A stretch of DNA of 35,342 nt from Muribaculaceae bacterium (GCA_017477555.1 JAFUVK010000023.1:1-35342), one strand, 5' to 3'. Shown: positions 24,626 through 33,959, counted from the first letter of the stretch. The notes: a model not told the origin generated them from the letters alone. Numbers and translations are program-made.

Positions 24626-26767
24626 ATGTCTAAGATTATTAGAAGTTCTCAATTCATAATGATGGCACTGCTGGTGATGGTGCTTGTGGGATGCGACGAG
24701 CAGACCATGAGCGACCGCGTGCTTGCGCAGAACAGCATGTTCTGTGTCACCGGCGACAGTGTGGTGCAAGGCACTCTCATGGCATGGGCACCATCACCAT
24801 TGCAGCTTAGCAACAACCTTAATCTCAACAATGCCGAGGCAATGCTGCAGCGCATGGCCGGCACCGACACGGTGCCCTACTGCCTTGCCAACGGGCAGGC
24901 GGCGCAGATGGTGCGGAATAGCCGATACCCCACCTACCAGTCGAGTCAAACGCTCATCGACGCGCTTTACAACCTGGCGGTTAGCGACATTGAGAATAAC
25001 CACAGCCGTAGCGGAGGCTTCAATTCCTATCAGGACCAAGCCAGCCTCAATGCGGCCATCTATCTGTCGCTGGCCATGATTGATGCCGACCAAGCCAAGG
25101 CCACACTGGCGGCACAAGTCGAGGAAGGCCTGGTGATGCAGCAGCAAGGCACATGGCCCGTGTGCGACGACCGCATGAGCTGGCCCATAGCGGCATGGGA
25201 GGTCTATTGCGCTACCGGCGACAAGCAATGGCTCGCGCAAGCCTACGACATCACGCTTAACACCATCGATGAGCAGCTGCAGGTGCAGGGCGATGCCTCG
25301 CTCGGGCTGATGCACGGCGGACAGCTGACGAGGTACAACGCAGGAGATTTTTACCCTGACTGGGCCGATGCCATCGCCGTCACCGAAGTGTTGACGATGA
25401 TTAACAACGTGTTGGCGATCAGGGCAATGGAGGTGGCGGGCCTCATGGCCGATGAGTTGGGGCTGGAAGCTCCCTATCAGGGCGAGGCGCGACATCTGCG
25501 TGACGCGGTCAATCAGCGGCTGTGGGACGAAGGCAGAGGCAGATATTGCGCCTATGTCATGGGCTATGGCAAGCCCATTCAGTCGCCACTCACCGACAAT
25601 ATGGCACAGGCATTGGCTGTGCTGTGGAGCCTGGCCGATGACGACCGTTCGTCGACACTGGTCGAGAACACTCCTGTCGGGCATCAGGGCATACTCCCCA
25701 CTTATCCTGCACAGTGTGTTGAACCCTATCTGGAGTACCCGTCTTGGACACTCACGCAGGCCTGCTGGAACATGGCGGCGGCAGCCGTCGGCAACGAGCA
25801 TGCCCTGCGGCGCGGCATGGCGGCGCTCTACAGGGCGCAAGCGCTCTACGGCCCACAGCACATAACCATAGGCCATCGCATGGTCAACACACTGGCCAGC
25901 GGGGCAGCCAACATCGCCATGGTCATGCGGCTGATGATGGGCATTCGGCTCATGCCCGACGGCATCGAGTTTGACCCGTGTGTGCCTGTGTGCCTGACTG
26001 GCAACAAGACGCTACTCAATGTGGCCTATCGCAGCGCCACGCTCGATATCACACTGGTGGGAACGGGCAACGACATCGAGTCCATTGCGCTCGACGGACA
26101 GGCGTTGGAAGGAAACTTCGTGCCGGCCGATATCGAAGGGCACCATAACTTGCTCATTAAGCTCAAGAAGGGGCGTAAGGCTTCGCAACACGTCACGCTG
26201 GCCAGCAAGGCCCTACTGCCTGCCACACCTGATGTACACTGGACCACTGACTCGGCCGTCATCTCGCCATGGCGGGCACATCTGGCTCACAAGCTGATCA
26301 TCAATGGCGCACTCAGCTACAGTCTTGATGACAGTGTCTTCGGCTTGCCGCCATTGCCACCACTGGCACAGTTGTGGGTGGTCACCGCCAACCGTTATGG
26401 CTACAGTGTGCCATCGCGTCCGTTGCTGGTGGCTGGCACTGCTGCAAAAACCGTGACATTGGCCGACTCGACTCTGCAGGCCGACACCCTGGCCACGCAC
26501 GTCAGGGTAGATCATGCCGGCACCTATCTGCTAGGGGCAGATTACCGTATCGACCGGGGCTGCGACATCGTCATCGTCGAGGCGAATGGACACGCACAAG
26601 GGGTGCTCTATCTGCCAGCCACTGCTGCCATAGCACCACGCCGCACCAACTTGGCCACGGTGAGGCTGCTGCGCGGCGACAACGTCATCACGCTGCGGCG
26701 CTACCGCATCGGCTATCGGGCTGCCTTGCGGCAGCTGGTCCTCTGGCACACAGCCGACTCTTTTTGA
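24626..26767 (+). CDS. Lipoprotein with six-hairpin glycosidase-like fold
   Basis: A 713-residue predicted lipoprotein. The start ATG at 24626 was chosen because it begins a proper signal (MSKIIRSSQFIMMALLVMVL) with lipobox VLVGC and lipidation at the cysteine near residue 24. AAGGG lies just before it. An earlier in-frame ATG at 24560 adds only a charged leader. Residues of about 100-450 have alternating helices with conserved aromatic and acidic patches (FNSYQDQASLNAAIYLS, DWADAIAVTEV, PLTDNMAQALAVLWSLAD, YPSWTLTQACWNMAAAA). This is typical of (alpha/alpha)6 six-hairpin glycosidases such as rhamnosidase- or GH63/GH15-like enzymes. The C-terminal 250 residues look like beta-sandwich domains. 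Substrate and GH family are not recognised, and no SusC/SusD pair is nearby. It is likely periplasmic or outer-membrane anchored. Confidence 0.7.
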   Translation: MSKIIRSSQFIMMALLVMVLVGCDEQTMSDRVLAQNSMFCVTGDSVVQGTLMAWAPSPLQLSNNLNLNNAEAMLQRMAGTDTVPYCLANGQAAQMVRNSRYPTYQSSQTLIDALYNLAVSDIENNHSRSGGFNSYQDQASLNAAIYLSLAMIDADQAKATLAAQVEEGLVMQQQGTWPVCDDRMSWPIAAWEVYCATGDKQWLAQAYDITLNTIDEQLQVQGDASLGLMHGGQLTRYNAGDFYPDWADAIAVTEVLTMINNVLAIRAMEVAGLMADELGLEAPYQGEARHLRDAVNQRLWDEGRGRYCAYVMGYGKPIQSPLTDNMAQALAVLWSLADDDRSSTLVENTPVGHQGILPTYPAQCVEPYLEYPSWTLTQACWNMAAAAVGNEHALRRGMAALYRAQALYGPQHITIGHRMVNTLASGAANIAMVMRLMMGIRLMPDGIEFDPCVPVCLTGNKTLLNVAYRSATLDITLVGTGNDIESIALDGQALEGNFVPADIEGHHNLLIKLKKGRKASQHVTLASKALLPATPDVHWTTDSAVISPWRAHLAHKLIINGALSYSLDDSVFGLPPLPPLAQLWVVTANRYGYSVPSRPLLVAGTAAKTVTLADSTLQADTLATHVRVDHAGTYLLGADYRIDRGCDIVIVEANGHAQGVLYLPATAAIAPRRTNLATVRLLRGDNVITLRRYRIGYRAALRQLVLWHTADSF

Positions 26768-26794
26768 TCCATAATTCATAATCACAGCCAGGCA

Positions 26795-26897
26795 GCAGCC
26801 TCCCTGATAGGGGGGTATAGCCAAAGCCGGGCAGAGTGTGGACCGACACACTCCCGCCCATAACTCCCTCTAACTTAGATGGGTAACGGGAGGCTGC
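26795..26897. ncRNA. 103-nt strongly self-complementary element, candidate structured RNA or miniature element
   Basis: Outer arms GCAGCCTCCC (26795-26804) and GGGAGGCTGC (26888-26897) are perfectly complementary. Inside, GGGC-GAGTGTG pairs with CACACTC-CGCCC around a GACCGA loop, with one-base bulges. A middle block (GGGGGGTAT with ATAACTCCCTCT) can also pair. It lies between the lipoprotein gene and the suf promoter. No known RNA family was recognised; a non-autonomous repeat is equally possible. Confidence 0.4.
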
Positions 26898-26973
26898 AAT
26901 TGTGAATTAAAAAGGGTGGAGGGACAGGGAGGCGGGGATTATGAATTATGAATTATGAATTAAAAAAGAGCTC

Positions 26974-27008
26974 TTTGGTGGCGGTATCGGCAAAAAGCAG
27001 TATCTTTG
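26974..27008 (+). promoter_or_regulatory. sufB: Promoter of the suf operon
   Basis: The -7 box TATCTTTG at 27001-27008 is exact. TTTG at 26974-26977 is the nearest -33 candidate but the spacing (23 nt) is long. The predicted leader is about 90 nt and contains a near-perfect hairpin, CCAAACTCAAG CGAA CTTGGTTTGG at 27041-27065. Confidence 0.55.
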
Positions 27009-27103
27009 CAGTTTGTTTAGATAACCTTGGCTGTGCCACACCAAACTCAAGCGAACTTGGTTTGGGATGGGCTTGCACAAGATTTGGCAACCGTTGACTG
27101 ACA

Positions 27104-28573
27104 ATGAACGAAAAAGATAAAAACAAGAAGAAAAACCAGCAACCTAACGAAATCATCCACGAGGCCGCCAACGAGGAGTATAAGTACGGCTTTGTGACAG
27201 ATATCGAGACCGCTGTCATTCCGCGTGGACTCAATGAGGATGTTGTGCGACAAATCTCGGCACTCAAGCACGAGCCCGACTGGCTGCTTGAGTTCCGGCT
27301 CAAGGCGTTCGCGCACTGGCTCACGCTGAAACAGCCCACTTGGGGGCACGTCAAGCTGCCTGAAATCGACTATCAGGCCATCAGCTACTATGCCGCACCC
27401 AAGCAGAAGACCGAGCGACCCGGTGAGATTGACCCCGAGCTGCAACGCACATTCGACAAGCTCGGTATACCCCTGGAGGAGCGTATGGCACTCAGTGGTA
27501 TGGCGGTCGATGCCATTGTCGACAGTGTGAGTGTGCGCACAACCTACAGCGAGCGACTGGCCGAACTGGGCATCATCTTCTGCTCGATAGGCGAGGCCGT
27601 GCGCGACTATCCCGACCTGGTGCGAAAGTACCTGGGCTCGGTGGTGCCCTACACCGACAACTTCTATGCGGCACTGAACAGTGCGGTGTTCAGCGACGGG
27701 TCGTTTGTCTATATCCCCAAAGGGGTGCGTTGTCCCATGGAGCTGTCGAGCTATTTCCGCATCAATGCAGCGCAGACAGGACAGTTCGAGCGAACGCTCA
27801 TCGTGGCCGACGACGATGCCTATGTCTCCTATCTGGAGGGATGCACGGCACCCATGCGCGACGAGAACCAGCTGCACGCAGCCATTGTCGAGATTATTGT
27901 CGAGGACCGCGCCGAGGTCAAGTACAGCACGGTGCAGAACTGGTATCCCGGCGACAAGGATGGGCGTGGAGGTATCTACAATCTGGTGACAAAGCGCGGA
28001 CTGTGCCGCGGCGACCACAGCAAGTTGTCGTGGACACAGGTGGAAACGGGAAGTGCCATCACCTGGAAGTACCCAAGCTGCATCCTCAAGGGCGAGGGCT
28101 CGGTGGGAGAGTTCTACAGTGTGGCGCTGACGCGCAACTACCAGATGGCCGACACTGGCACCAAGATGATACACTTGGGACGAAACAGTCGCAGCACCAT
28201 CGTGAGCAAGGGCATCAGCGCAGGCCACAGCGAGAACAGCTATCGCGGACTGGTGCGGGTGGCACCGCAGGCCACCGGATGTCGCAACTACACGCAGTGC
28301 GACTCACTGCTGCTGAGCGACACCAGCGGAGCACACACATTCCCGGTCATCGAGGTGGGCAACGACTCGAGCGTGGTTGAGCACGAGGCTACCACCAGCA
28401 AAATCAACGAAGACCAGATCTTCTATTGTAACCAGCGGGGCATCAGCACAGAGGACGCTGTGGGACTCATCGTCAACGGCTATGCTAAGGAGGTGATGGC
28501 CAAGCTGCCCATGGAGTTTGCCGTCGAGGCCCAGAAGCTGCTCAGTGTCTCGCTCGAGGGTTCAGTAGGATAA
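27104..28573 (+). CDS. sufB: Fe-S cluster assembly protein SufB
   Basis: A 489-residue scaffold subunit of the SufBCD complex, which builds Fe-S clusters in the cytoplasm under iron or oxidative stress and is often the main system in Bacteroidetes. The N-terminus is lysine-rich ([16 protein letters not shown]) and of low complexity. The SufBD core follows, with [20 protein letters not shown], a C-terminal [11 protein letters not shown], and [20 protein letters not shown], containing the conserved histidine-glutamate region used for cluster assembly. The length is normal for the family. It is the first gene of sufBCDS. The 57-nt spacer to sufC is made of CTAGA-containing short repeats. A leader hairpin may regulate the operon. 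Confidence 0.96.
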   Translation: MNEKDKNKKKNQQPNEIIHEAANEEYKYGFVTDIETAVIPRGLNEDVVRQISALKHEPDWLLEFRLKAFAHWLTLKQPTWGHVKLPEIDYQAISYYAAPKQKTERPGEIDPELQRTFDKLGIPLEERMALSGMAVDAIVDSVSVRTTYSERLAELGIIFCSIGEAVRDYPDLVRKYLGSVVPYTDNFYAALNSAVFSDGSFVYIPKGVRCPMELSSYFRINAAQTGQFERTLIVADDDAYVSYLEGCTAPMRDENQLHAAIVEIIVEDRAEVKYSTVQNWYPGDKDGRGGIYNLVTKRGLCRGDHSKLSWTQVETGSAITWKYPSCILKGEGSVGEFYSVALTRNYQMADTGTKMIHLGRNSRSTIVSKGISAGHSENSYRGLVRVAPQATGCRNYTQCDSLLLSDTSGAHTFPVIEVGNDSSVVEHEATTSKINEDQIFYCNQRGISTEDAVGLIVNGYAKEVMAKLPMEFAVEAQKLLSVSLEGSVG

Positions 28574-28630
28574 TCAGAAAATCATCTAGACGGCCTAGAA
28601 TATCTAGGGCATCTAGAAAACCGAAATACT

Positions 28631-29383
28631 ATGCTTACAATCAAAGATTTACATGCCTCGGTCGAGGGCAAGGAGATATTGAAGGGTGTCAACCTGACGG
28701 TGCGCCCAGGTGAGGTGCATGCCATCATGGGACCCAATGGCAGCGGCAAGAGTACGCTCAGCTCGGTGCTCACGGGGCATCCGGCCTTCACCGTCACCGG
28801 CGGTGAGGTGGAGTTTTACGGCAAGGACTTGCTGGCTCTCTCGCCCGAAGACCGTGCACATGAGGGCCTGTTCTTGAGTTTTCAATACCCGGTGGAGATT
28901 CCCGGGGTGTCGATGGTAAACTTTATGCGGGCTGCCGTCAACGAGAAGCGCCGCTATCATGGGCTGGAACCGCTCAGCGCCAGCGACTTCCTAAAGCTCA
29001 TGCGAGAGAAACGAGCTGTTGTGCAGCTCGACAACAAGCTAGCTAGCCGAGCCGTGAACGAGGGATTCAGTGGCGGTGAGAAAAAGCGCAACGAGATTTT
29101 CCAGATGGCCATGCTCGAGCCAAGGCTGAGCATTCTCGACGAGACCGACAGTGGGCTTGACATCGATGCTCTGCGCATTGTGGCAAGTGGTGTGAATCAG
29201 CTCAAGAGCAAGGACAATGCCACCATCGTCATCACACACTATCAGCGACTGCTCGACTACATCAAGCCCGACTTTGTGCACATCCTGTACAAGGGACGCA
29301 TTGTCATGAGTGCCGGTCCAGAGCTTGCGCTCGAGCTCGAAGAAAAAGGCTACGACTGGATCAAAGAAATGCATAATTCATAA
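28631..29383 (+). CDS. sufC: Fe-S assembly ATPase SufC
   Basis: A 250-residue ABC-type ATPase that energises the SufBCD scaffold; unlike transporters it has no membrane partner. Walker A is GPNGSGKST (34-42). The Q-loop is in [13 protein letters not shown] (82-94). The ABC signature reads [11 protein letters not shown] (146-156) and Walker B is [12 protein letters not shown] (166-177). The Suf-type D-E-T-D-S-G-L-D is diagnostic. The switch histidine is in [11 protein letters not shown]. Length and start agree with the family. The stop is followed 4 nt later by the sufD ATG. Confidence 0.96.
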   Translation: MLTIKDLHASVEGKEILKGVNLTVRPGEVHAIMGPNGSGKSTLSSVLTGHPAFTVTGGEVEFYGKDLLALSPEDRAHEGLFLSFQYPVEIPGVSMVNFMRAAVNEKRRYHGLEPLSASDFLKLMREKRAVVQLDNKLASRAVNEGFSGGEKKRNEIFQMAMLEPRLSILDETDSGLDIDALRIVASGVNQLKSKDNATIVITHYQRLLDYIKPDFVHILYKGRIVMSAGPELALELEEKGYDWIKEMHNS

Positions 29384-29387
29384 CTAT

Positions 29388-30731
29388 ATGAATTCATTAG
29401 AACAGTATATCGAGCTGCATGACCAGCATCGGCAGACCATCGAGGCGAATGCCCCGGCTGTGCTCAACGGGCTGCGACAGCAGGCAAGGCAAGCACTCGA
29501 AGGGGCAGCCCTGCCACGCAAGGGGCAAGAGGACTACGAGGCTACCGACCTCAATGCCATCTTTGCGCCCGATTATGGCGTGAACATTGGACGTCTGGAC
29601 TTCGACATCGACCCGGCTAAGGCTTTCCATTGCGATGTGCCCAACATGAGCACATGCATGTACTATACCTACAACGATGTGTTTCATCGCAGCAGCACTG
29701 CCCGACGGCAGCCTGGGGGAGTGGTGGTCGAGTCGCTGGCCGAGGCGGCAGTTAGCCATCGCGAGCTGCTCGAACGGTACTATGGACAGCTGGCGAAACT
29801 ATCTGACCCAACTGTGGCTCTGAACACCTTGCTGGCGCAGGACGGCGTGCTGGTGTATGTGCCGGCCGGCGTGACGGCCGACAAGCCCATACAGCTGGTC
29901 AACATCCTCAACAGCTCGCGACCCATGATGGCGGTGAGGCGTGTGCTGGTCGTGCTCGAGCGGGATGCCCATGCACGATTGCTGGTGTGCGACCATACTC
30001 AGAGCACCGGGGTCGAAGCGCTCACATCGCAGGTTATCGAAGTGTTTGCCGACGAAAATGCCACCTTCGACTACTACGACATGGAGGAGAGTGGCCCACT
30101 CACGCGCCGCGTGTCGAGCATCTATGTCATGCAGAAGGCCGGCAGCAATGTGCTGGTCGACGGAATCACGCTAACCAACGGCATCACACGTAACGACTAC
30201 CATGTGGTTGTCGATGGAGAGCATGCCGAGACGCAACTGTTGGGAATGACCATAGCAAGTGGTAAGCAGCATGTGGACACACACACCTTTGTTGACCACC
30301 GAGCACCACGGTGCCACAGCAACGAGATGTTCAAGTATGTGCTCGGCGACCAGGCCGTTGGGGCATTTGCAGGAAAGATTCTGGTGCAACCCCAATGTCC
30401 GCGCGTCGAGGCCTACCAAGGAAACCGAAACATCTGCTCGTCCGATAAGGCCAAGATGTACACCAAGCCACAACTCGAGATTTACACCGACGACGTGAAG
30501 TGTTCACATGGCACCACCATAGGCCAGCTGGACGATGAAGCGCTCTTCTATATGCGCACACGCGGCATCGGCCTCGAACAGGCACGCAACCTGCTGATGC
30601 AAGCCTTTATGGCCGATGTCATCGATGCCGTGCGCCTCGACACACTGCGCGACCGACTGCGCTATCTGGTCGAGAAACGTTTTAACGGCACACTGGCCAA
30701 CTGCGGAGCTTGCGCTGCTGCTTGCCGATAA
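29388..30731 (+). CDS. sufD: Fe-S cluster assembly protein SufD
   Basis: A 447-residue partner of SufB in the SufBC2D complex. The frame is open to 29310, but that part overlaps sufC and reads as a shadow of it. MNSLEQYIELHDQHRQ at 29388, 4 nt after the sufC stop, is the natural start. The SufBD family core is clear: VLVYVPAGVTADKPIQLVN, HVDTHTFVDHRAPRCHSNEMFKY in pieces, GKILVQPQCPRVEAYQGNRN, and a C-terminal CSHGTTIGQLD with the conserved histidine region. The very end is cysteine-rich (ANCGACAAACR), a feature not needed in known SufD proteins. It is similar to SufB but shorter at the N-terminus. Confidence 0.94.
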   Translation: MNSLEQYIELHDQHRQTIEANAPAVLNGLRQQARQALEGAALPRKGQEDYEATDLNAIFAPDYGVNIGRLDFDIDPAKAFHCDVPNMSTCMYYTYNDVFHRSSTARRQPGGVVVESLAEAAVSHRELLERYYGQLAKLSDPTVALNTLLAQDGVLVYVPAGVTADKPIQLVNILNSSRPMMAVRRVLVVLERDAHARLLVCDHTQSTGVEALTSQVIEVFADENATFDYYDMEESGPLTRRVSSIYVMQKAGSNVLVDGITLTNGITRNDYHVVVDGEHAETQLLGMTIASGKQHVDTHTFVDHRAPRCHSNEMFKYVLGDQAVGAFAGKILVQPQCPRVEAYQGNRNICSSDKAKMYTKPQLEIYTDDVKCSHGTTIGQLDDEALFYMRTRGIGLEQARNLLMQAFMADVIDAVRLDTLRDRLRYLVEKRFNGTLANCGACAAACR

Positions 30732-30828
30732 GTTCTCTGTAGTAGTTAAAGGAGTTAAATGGAGTTAAGACGAATGTCTTGTCCAACGACTAACGTCCAA
30801 AGTCTAACTATCGTCTAAAGTCTAAAAA

Positions 30829-32040
30829 GTGCTGGACATAACGAAAATACGAAGCGAATATCCGATACTGAACCGAACTGTCGAGGGCAGGCAGCTCATC
30901 TATCTGGACAATGCTGCCACATCGCTGGCACCAAGTCGGGTGGTTGATGCCATCGACCAGATGTATCACTGCCACAAGGCCAATGTGCACAGGGGGGTAC
31001 ACACGCTTTCGCAAGAGGCCACCGACATGGTCGAGGCCACCCGTGAGCGGGTGCGACGGCATATCAATGCACATGCCGTTGAGGAAGTGATTTTCACTCG
31101 CGGCACTACCGAGAGCATCAACCTGGTGGCATCGTCCATTGGCGACATGCTCGAACATGACGACGAGATCATTCTCACCGTCATGGAGCATCACAGCAAC
31201 ATTGTGCCTTGGCAGCTCATAGGGCGGCGCAAGCGCATACGTATCAGGGTAGTGCCCATCGATGACAGCGGATGCCTGGACCTGGAGGCCTACGATGACT
31301 TGTTCTCCGACAATACACGTTTTGTGGCACTGGCTCATGTGAGCAATGTGTTGGGCACAGTCAACCCTGTCAAGCAGATGATAGAGATAGCCCATCGCCA
31401 CGATGTGCCGGTGCTGGTCGATGGTGCGCAGGCCGCACCACATCTGGCGCTCGACATGCAGGATCTGGACTGTGATTTCTATGCCCTGTCGAGCCACAAA
31501 ATGTATGGCCCCACTGGTGTGGGAGTACTCTATGGCAAGCGCCAATGGCTGGAGAAGATGCCACCCTATCAGGGAGGCGGCGAGATGATAGGCCATGTGG
31601 CGTTCGACAAAACAACCTTTGCCGAACTGCCCTTTAAGTTCGAGGCCGGAACGCCCGACTATGTGGGCATCGCGGCACTGTCACAAGCCATTGACTATAT
31701 CGAAGAGCTAGGCATCGACAACATCGCCGCGCACGAGCACGAGTTGCTACAGGCCATGACTCGCGGACTGCTCGAGATCGACGGCACACGCATCTATGGC
31801 ACCGCGCCCGACAAGGGAGCTGTCGTCTCGTTTCTGGTTCGTGACATCAACAGCTACGACATGGGCTTGCTGCTCGACAAGCTGGGCATAGCTGTGCGCA
31901 CCGGTCACCACTGTGCACAGCCGCTGATGGATCGCTATGGCGTCACGGGCATGGTGCGAGCGTCGCTGGCCGTGTACAACACCCTCGACGAGGTGGAGGC
32001 ATTTCTGGCCGCCGTAAGGCGCGTTGCCGCCATGTTCTAG
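30829..32040 (+). CDS. sufS: Cysteine desulfurase SufS (GTG start)
   Basis: A 403-residue PLP enzyme (group II cysteine desulfurase) that takes sulfur from cysteine for SufBCD. The PLP lysine is K224 (SSHKMYGPTGVG). The active-site cysteine is C362 (RTGHHCAQPLMDRYG). H122 (MEHHSN) and D198 (LVDGAQ) are in place. The start codon is GTG at 30829: TAA lies two codons upstream in frame, and the protein begins as expected with LDITKIRSEYPIL. The 97-nt spacer from sufD is full of short GTTAA and GTCTAA repeats. No SufE or SufU partner is in the window; it would have to be elsewhere. Confidence 0.95.
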   Translation: MLDITKIRSEYPILNRTVEGRQLIYLDNAATSLAPSRVVDAIDQMYHCHKANVHRGVHTLSQEATDMVEATRERVRRHINAHAVEEVIFTRGTTESINLVASSIGDMLEHDDEIILTVMEHHSNIVPWQLIGRRKRIRIRVVPIDDSGCLDLEAYDDLFSDNTRFVALAHVSNVLGTVNPVKQMIEIAHRHDVPVLVDGAQAAPHLALDMQDLDCDFYALSSHKMYGPTGVGVLYGKRQWLEKMPPYQGGGEMIGHVAFDKTTFAELPFKFEAGTPDYVGIAALSQAIDYIEELGIDNIAAHEHELLQAMTRGLLEIDGTRIYGTAPDKGAVVSFLVRDINSYDMGLLLDKLGIAVRTGHHCAQPLMDRYGVTGMVRASLAVYNTLDEVEAFLAAVRRVAAMF

Positions 32041-32072
32041 CAATGTTTTTTGTAATGCATGATCACCGCCTG

Positions 32073-32202
32073 GCAGTTCCCCTCCCCTTTCCCAAAGGGG
32101 ACCAATGGTGCAAGCCGAATACAATGCCGAGCTAGCTCGAGCATTGTTGAGGCGCAGCCCATTGACGCTGGAAGAGCGGTAGGGGTGGGGTTTGAGTCAG
32201 CG
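32073..32202. repeat. Dispersed C/G-rich repeat carrying hairpin insertion, copy B
   Basis: TTCCCCTCCCCTTTCCCAAAGGGG is continued after a 79-nt segment (32101-32179) by TAGGGGTGGGGTTT. Without that segment the flanks join to almost exactly the uninterrupted repeat at 21586-21632. The inner segment matches copy A (1415-1494) at its ends, and its centre (CAATGCcGAGC TA GCTCgaGCATTG) is another palindrome. Confidence 0.65.
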
Positions 32203-32217
32203 CTCAATGTTTTTTCT

Positions 32218-32266
32218 AATGCATAATGCACAATGGCTGACAGACAGTCATTGTGCATTATGCATT
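32218..32266. repeat. 18-bp perfect inverted repeat
   Basis: AATGCATAATGCACAATG at 32218-32235 and its complement at 32249-32266, with a 13-nt loop. There is no T run on either side, so it is a palindromic repeat of the ATAATGCA family rather than a typical terminator. Confidence 0.7.
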
Positions 32267-32291
32267 CAAAGAAGAAACGCCCTACGGGGCG
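32267..32291 (-). terminator. Terminator of the ATPase-DUF4435 gene
   Basis: On the minus strand CGCCC-CGTA-GGGCG (32278-32291) is followed by TTTCTTCTTTG. It lies about 20 nt past the stop codon. Confidence 0.6.
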
Positions 32292-32310
32292 ACAATATCG
32301 CTTGACGGGG

Positions 32311-33879
32311 TCACTCGGTTAGACCGAAGCACTGCTTGATGGCGGTGCGGATGTCTTCGGCATAGCGGTTGCCGGTCTTGAGGATGTTGAGGATTGTCTT
32401 GATGTAGTCATCCTTCTTGTTCAGGCCGCAGAGGGCCGCCACATTGCTATCGCCCAAAATCTGCTTCTGGTTGAACACACGCAACACGCCGTGGTAGTCG
32501 CCCTGTTGGTGAAGCTGGTGGAACTCGCGGCAGAAGTCTTCGTACATGCTGCGTGGGTCTATCTCGTTGACCAAGTCTATCATGTGCTCCTCCAGCGCGT
32601 TGATGTTGCGGAATTTCATGTCGATGCGCACCTCCACCTGGTGCTTGACGCGGTGGCGCACGTGCTGCAGAGCCTGCTGCTTGATCTCATGGTCAAACAT
32701 CTGCAATACCGACCGTTTGACACGGGCAAAGACATCGCTGTCGTTGCGTCGGCGGTAGCGTGCCACGGCGCGGATTACGCCCTCAAGCATCAAGATGTTC
32801 TCAATCTCGGCCACATTGGGCACAAGAATGTTGCGCTTGCGCAGGTAGGCCACCTCCTCCTCGCTGCGGCGGTCACGGTCCACTATGCCTCGGCTGTCGA
32901 GCTGGTGAAATGCCTTCAGGTCGTTGAACGACCGCACGCTCTCGATGACCTTGTCGCAGCTGCCCAGAGGTTTGACGGTGTACTCAGGGAAGATGAGCGG
33001 GTAGAGCTTCGAGTCGATGCTGTGCGTGTCGTCGCCCTCGACAAAGAGCACGGGCTTGCGGCTGCCCAGGATGTCGAAATAGAGTGCGTCGCCCAAGTTC
33101 TGGCTCGACTGCATCACCTCGTAGTCCCAGGCCATGTTCACCGGGTCGAATGCTTTGACCCAGATGCACTGGTTGTCGGTGCGGCTCGAGGCGAAGTCCA
33201 CGTCGTGTGTGTTGTAGATAAATGTGCAGTCGGGGCGCATCTCCTCAATCACGTTCCACAGCGTCTGCATGATGCTGTGGTGGATAAATGTCTCGGGGTC
33301 GTCGACGATGATGGTGGCGTCGGGCATGGCATAGAGCACTGCACCCAGGTAGTAGAGCACGGCTTTCTCGCCGTCGCTCAGCCGCAGCATGCTGTACTTG
33401 TCGTCGTTGCCTTCGGTGGCGAACATTAGCTTGCCGTTCTCGCGTAGCACCTTGTTCTTCGGGAATACCGACTGCCACTTCTTCACCACCTTGTCAAGCC
33501 GCGTCTTGGGGAAGTCGATGGCTTCGCCCATGAGCAGATGGGCCTTGTAGTTCATCAGCTCGCGGAACTCGTCGATGAGCAGGATGTAAGCCAGCTTGTC
33601 AAACTCGGTGTCGGCCGAGTTCTTCACCTGTGGCGAAATCTCGTTCTGGTGATTGAACATCGCATCGATAGAGCCGGGTAGCGGCGGCTCGGTGTTCTTG
33701 ATGGGGAACAGTGCTTTCAGAGCCGAGATGCGGTAGGCCTTGTCGCCGCACTCCTTGATGATCTGGTTGCAGAACCGCGACTTACCGGAGCCGTTGGCAC
33801 CGATGATGGTAATCTGACGGGTGTCGCGCACGATGGGCGCCTGCTTGCCGTCTATGCGTTTAGGTAATAACAAATCCAT
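32311..33879 (-). CDS. Single-chain ABC-type ATPase with C-terminal DUF4435/TOPRIM-like domain (PARIS-like)
   Basis: A 522-residue cytoplasmic protein. Residues 1-270 form an ABC/SMC-type ATPase: Walker A GANGSGKS (27-34), signature-like LSDGEK (167-172), Walker B TIIVDDPE (189-196) and an H-loop (NTHDVDF, H225). Residues of about 272-522 resemble DUF4435, a TOPRIM-related nuclease domain: VLFVEGDD (E281), GIVDRDRR (D334, D336) and PNVAEIENIL (about 354-363), with the metal-binding glutamate and D-x-D kept. In the PARIS anti-phage system the ATPase AriA holds the DUF4435 nuclease AriB until a phage anti-restriction protein triggers it, and fused versions are known. Both domains with intact motifs in one chain therefore suggest a merged PARIS-like or OLD-like defence protein. 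This is inferred from motifs. No other defence gene is next to it; a four-helix-bundle gene lies 80 nt upstream on the same strand. Confidence 0.8.
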   Translation of the reverse strand: MDLLLPKRIDGKQAPIVRDTRQITIIGANGSGKSRFCNQIIKECGDKAYRISALKALFPIKNTEPPLPGSIDAMFNHQNEISPQVKNSADTEFDKLAYILLIDEFRELMNYKAHLLMGEAIDFPKTRLDKVVKKWQSVFPKNKVLRENGKLMFATEGNDDKYSMLRLSDGEKAVLYYLGAVLYAMPDATIIVDDPETFIHHSIMQTLWNVIEEMRPDCTFIYNTHDVDFASSRTDNQCIWVKAFDPVNMAWDYEVMQSSQNLGDALYFDILGSRKPVLFVEGDDTHSIDSKLYPLIFPEYTVKPLGSCDKVIESVRSFNDLKAFHQLDSRGIVDRDRRSEEEVAYLRKRNILVPNVAEIENILMLEGVIRAVARYRRRNDSDVFARVKRSVLQMFDHEIKQQALQHVRHRVKHQVEVRIDMKFRNINALEEHMIDLVNEIDPRSMYEDFCREFHQLHQQGDYHGVLRVFNQKQILGDSNVAALCGLNKKDDYIKTILNILKTGNRYAEDIRTAIKQCFGLTE

Positions 33880-33959
33880 TTTATTCCATTTAATTTAATG
33901 CATAATTACCGTCTCCCTACATCCTATTTAATTCATAACCCATAATGCATTCTTTGCGG

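Noticed and set aside
27047-28228. 393-residue open frame antisense to sufB
   Set aside because: Shadow of an unmistakable SufB.
32218-32266. Palindrome as the sufS terminator
   Set aside because: Stem is long and perfect, but AT-rich and without a T run on either strand.
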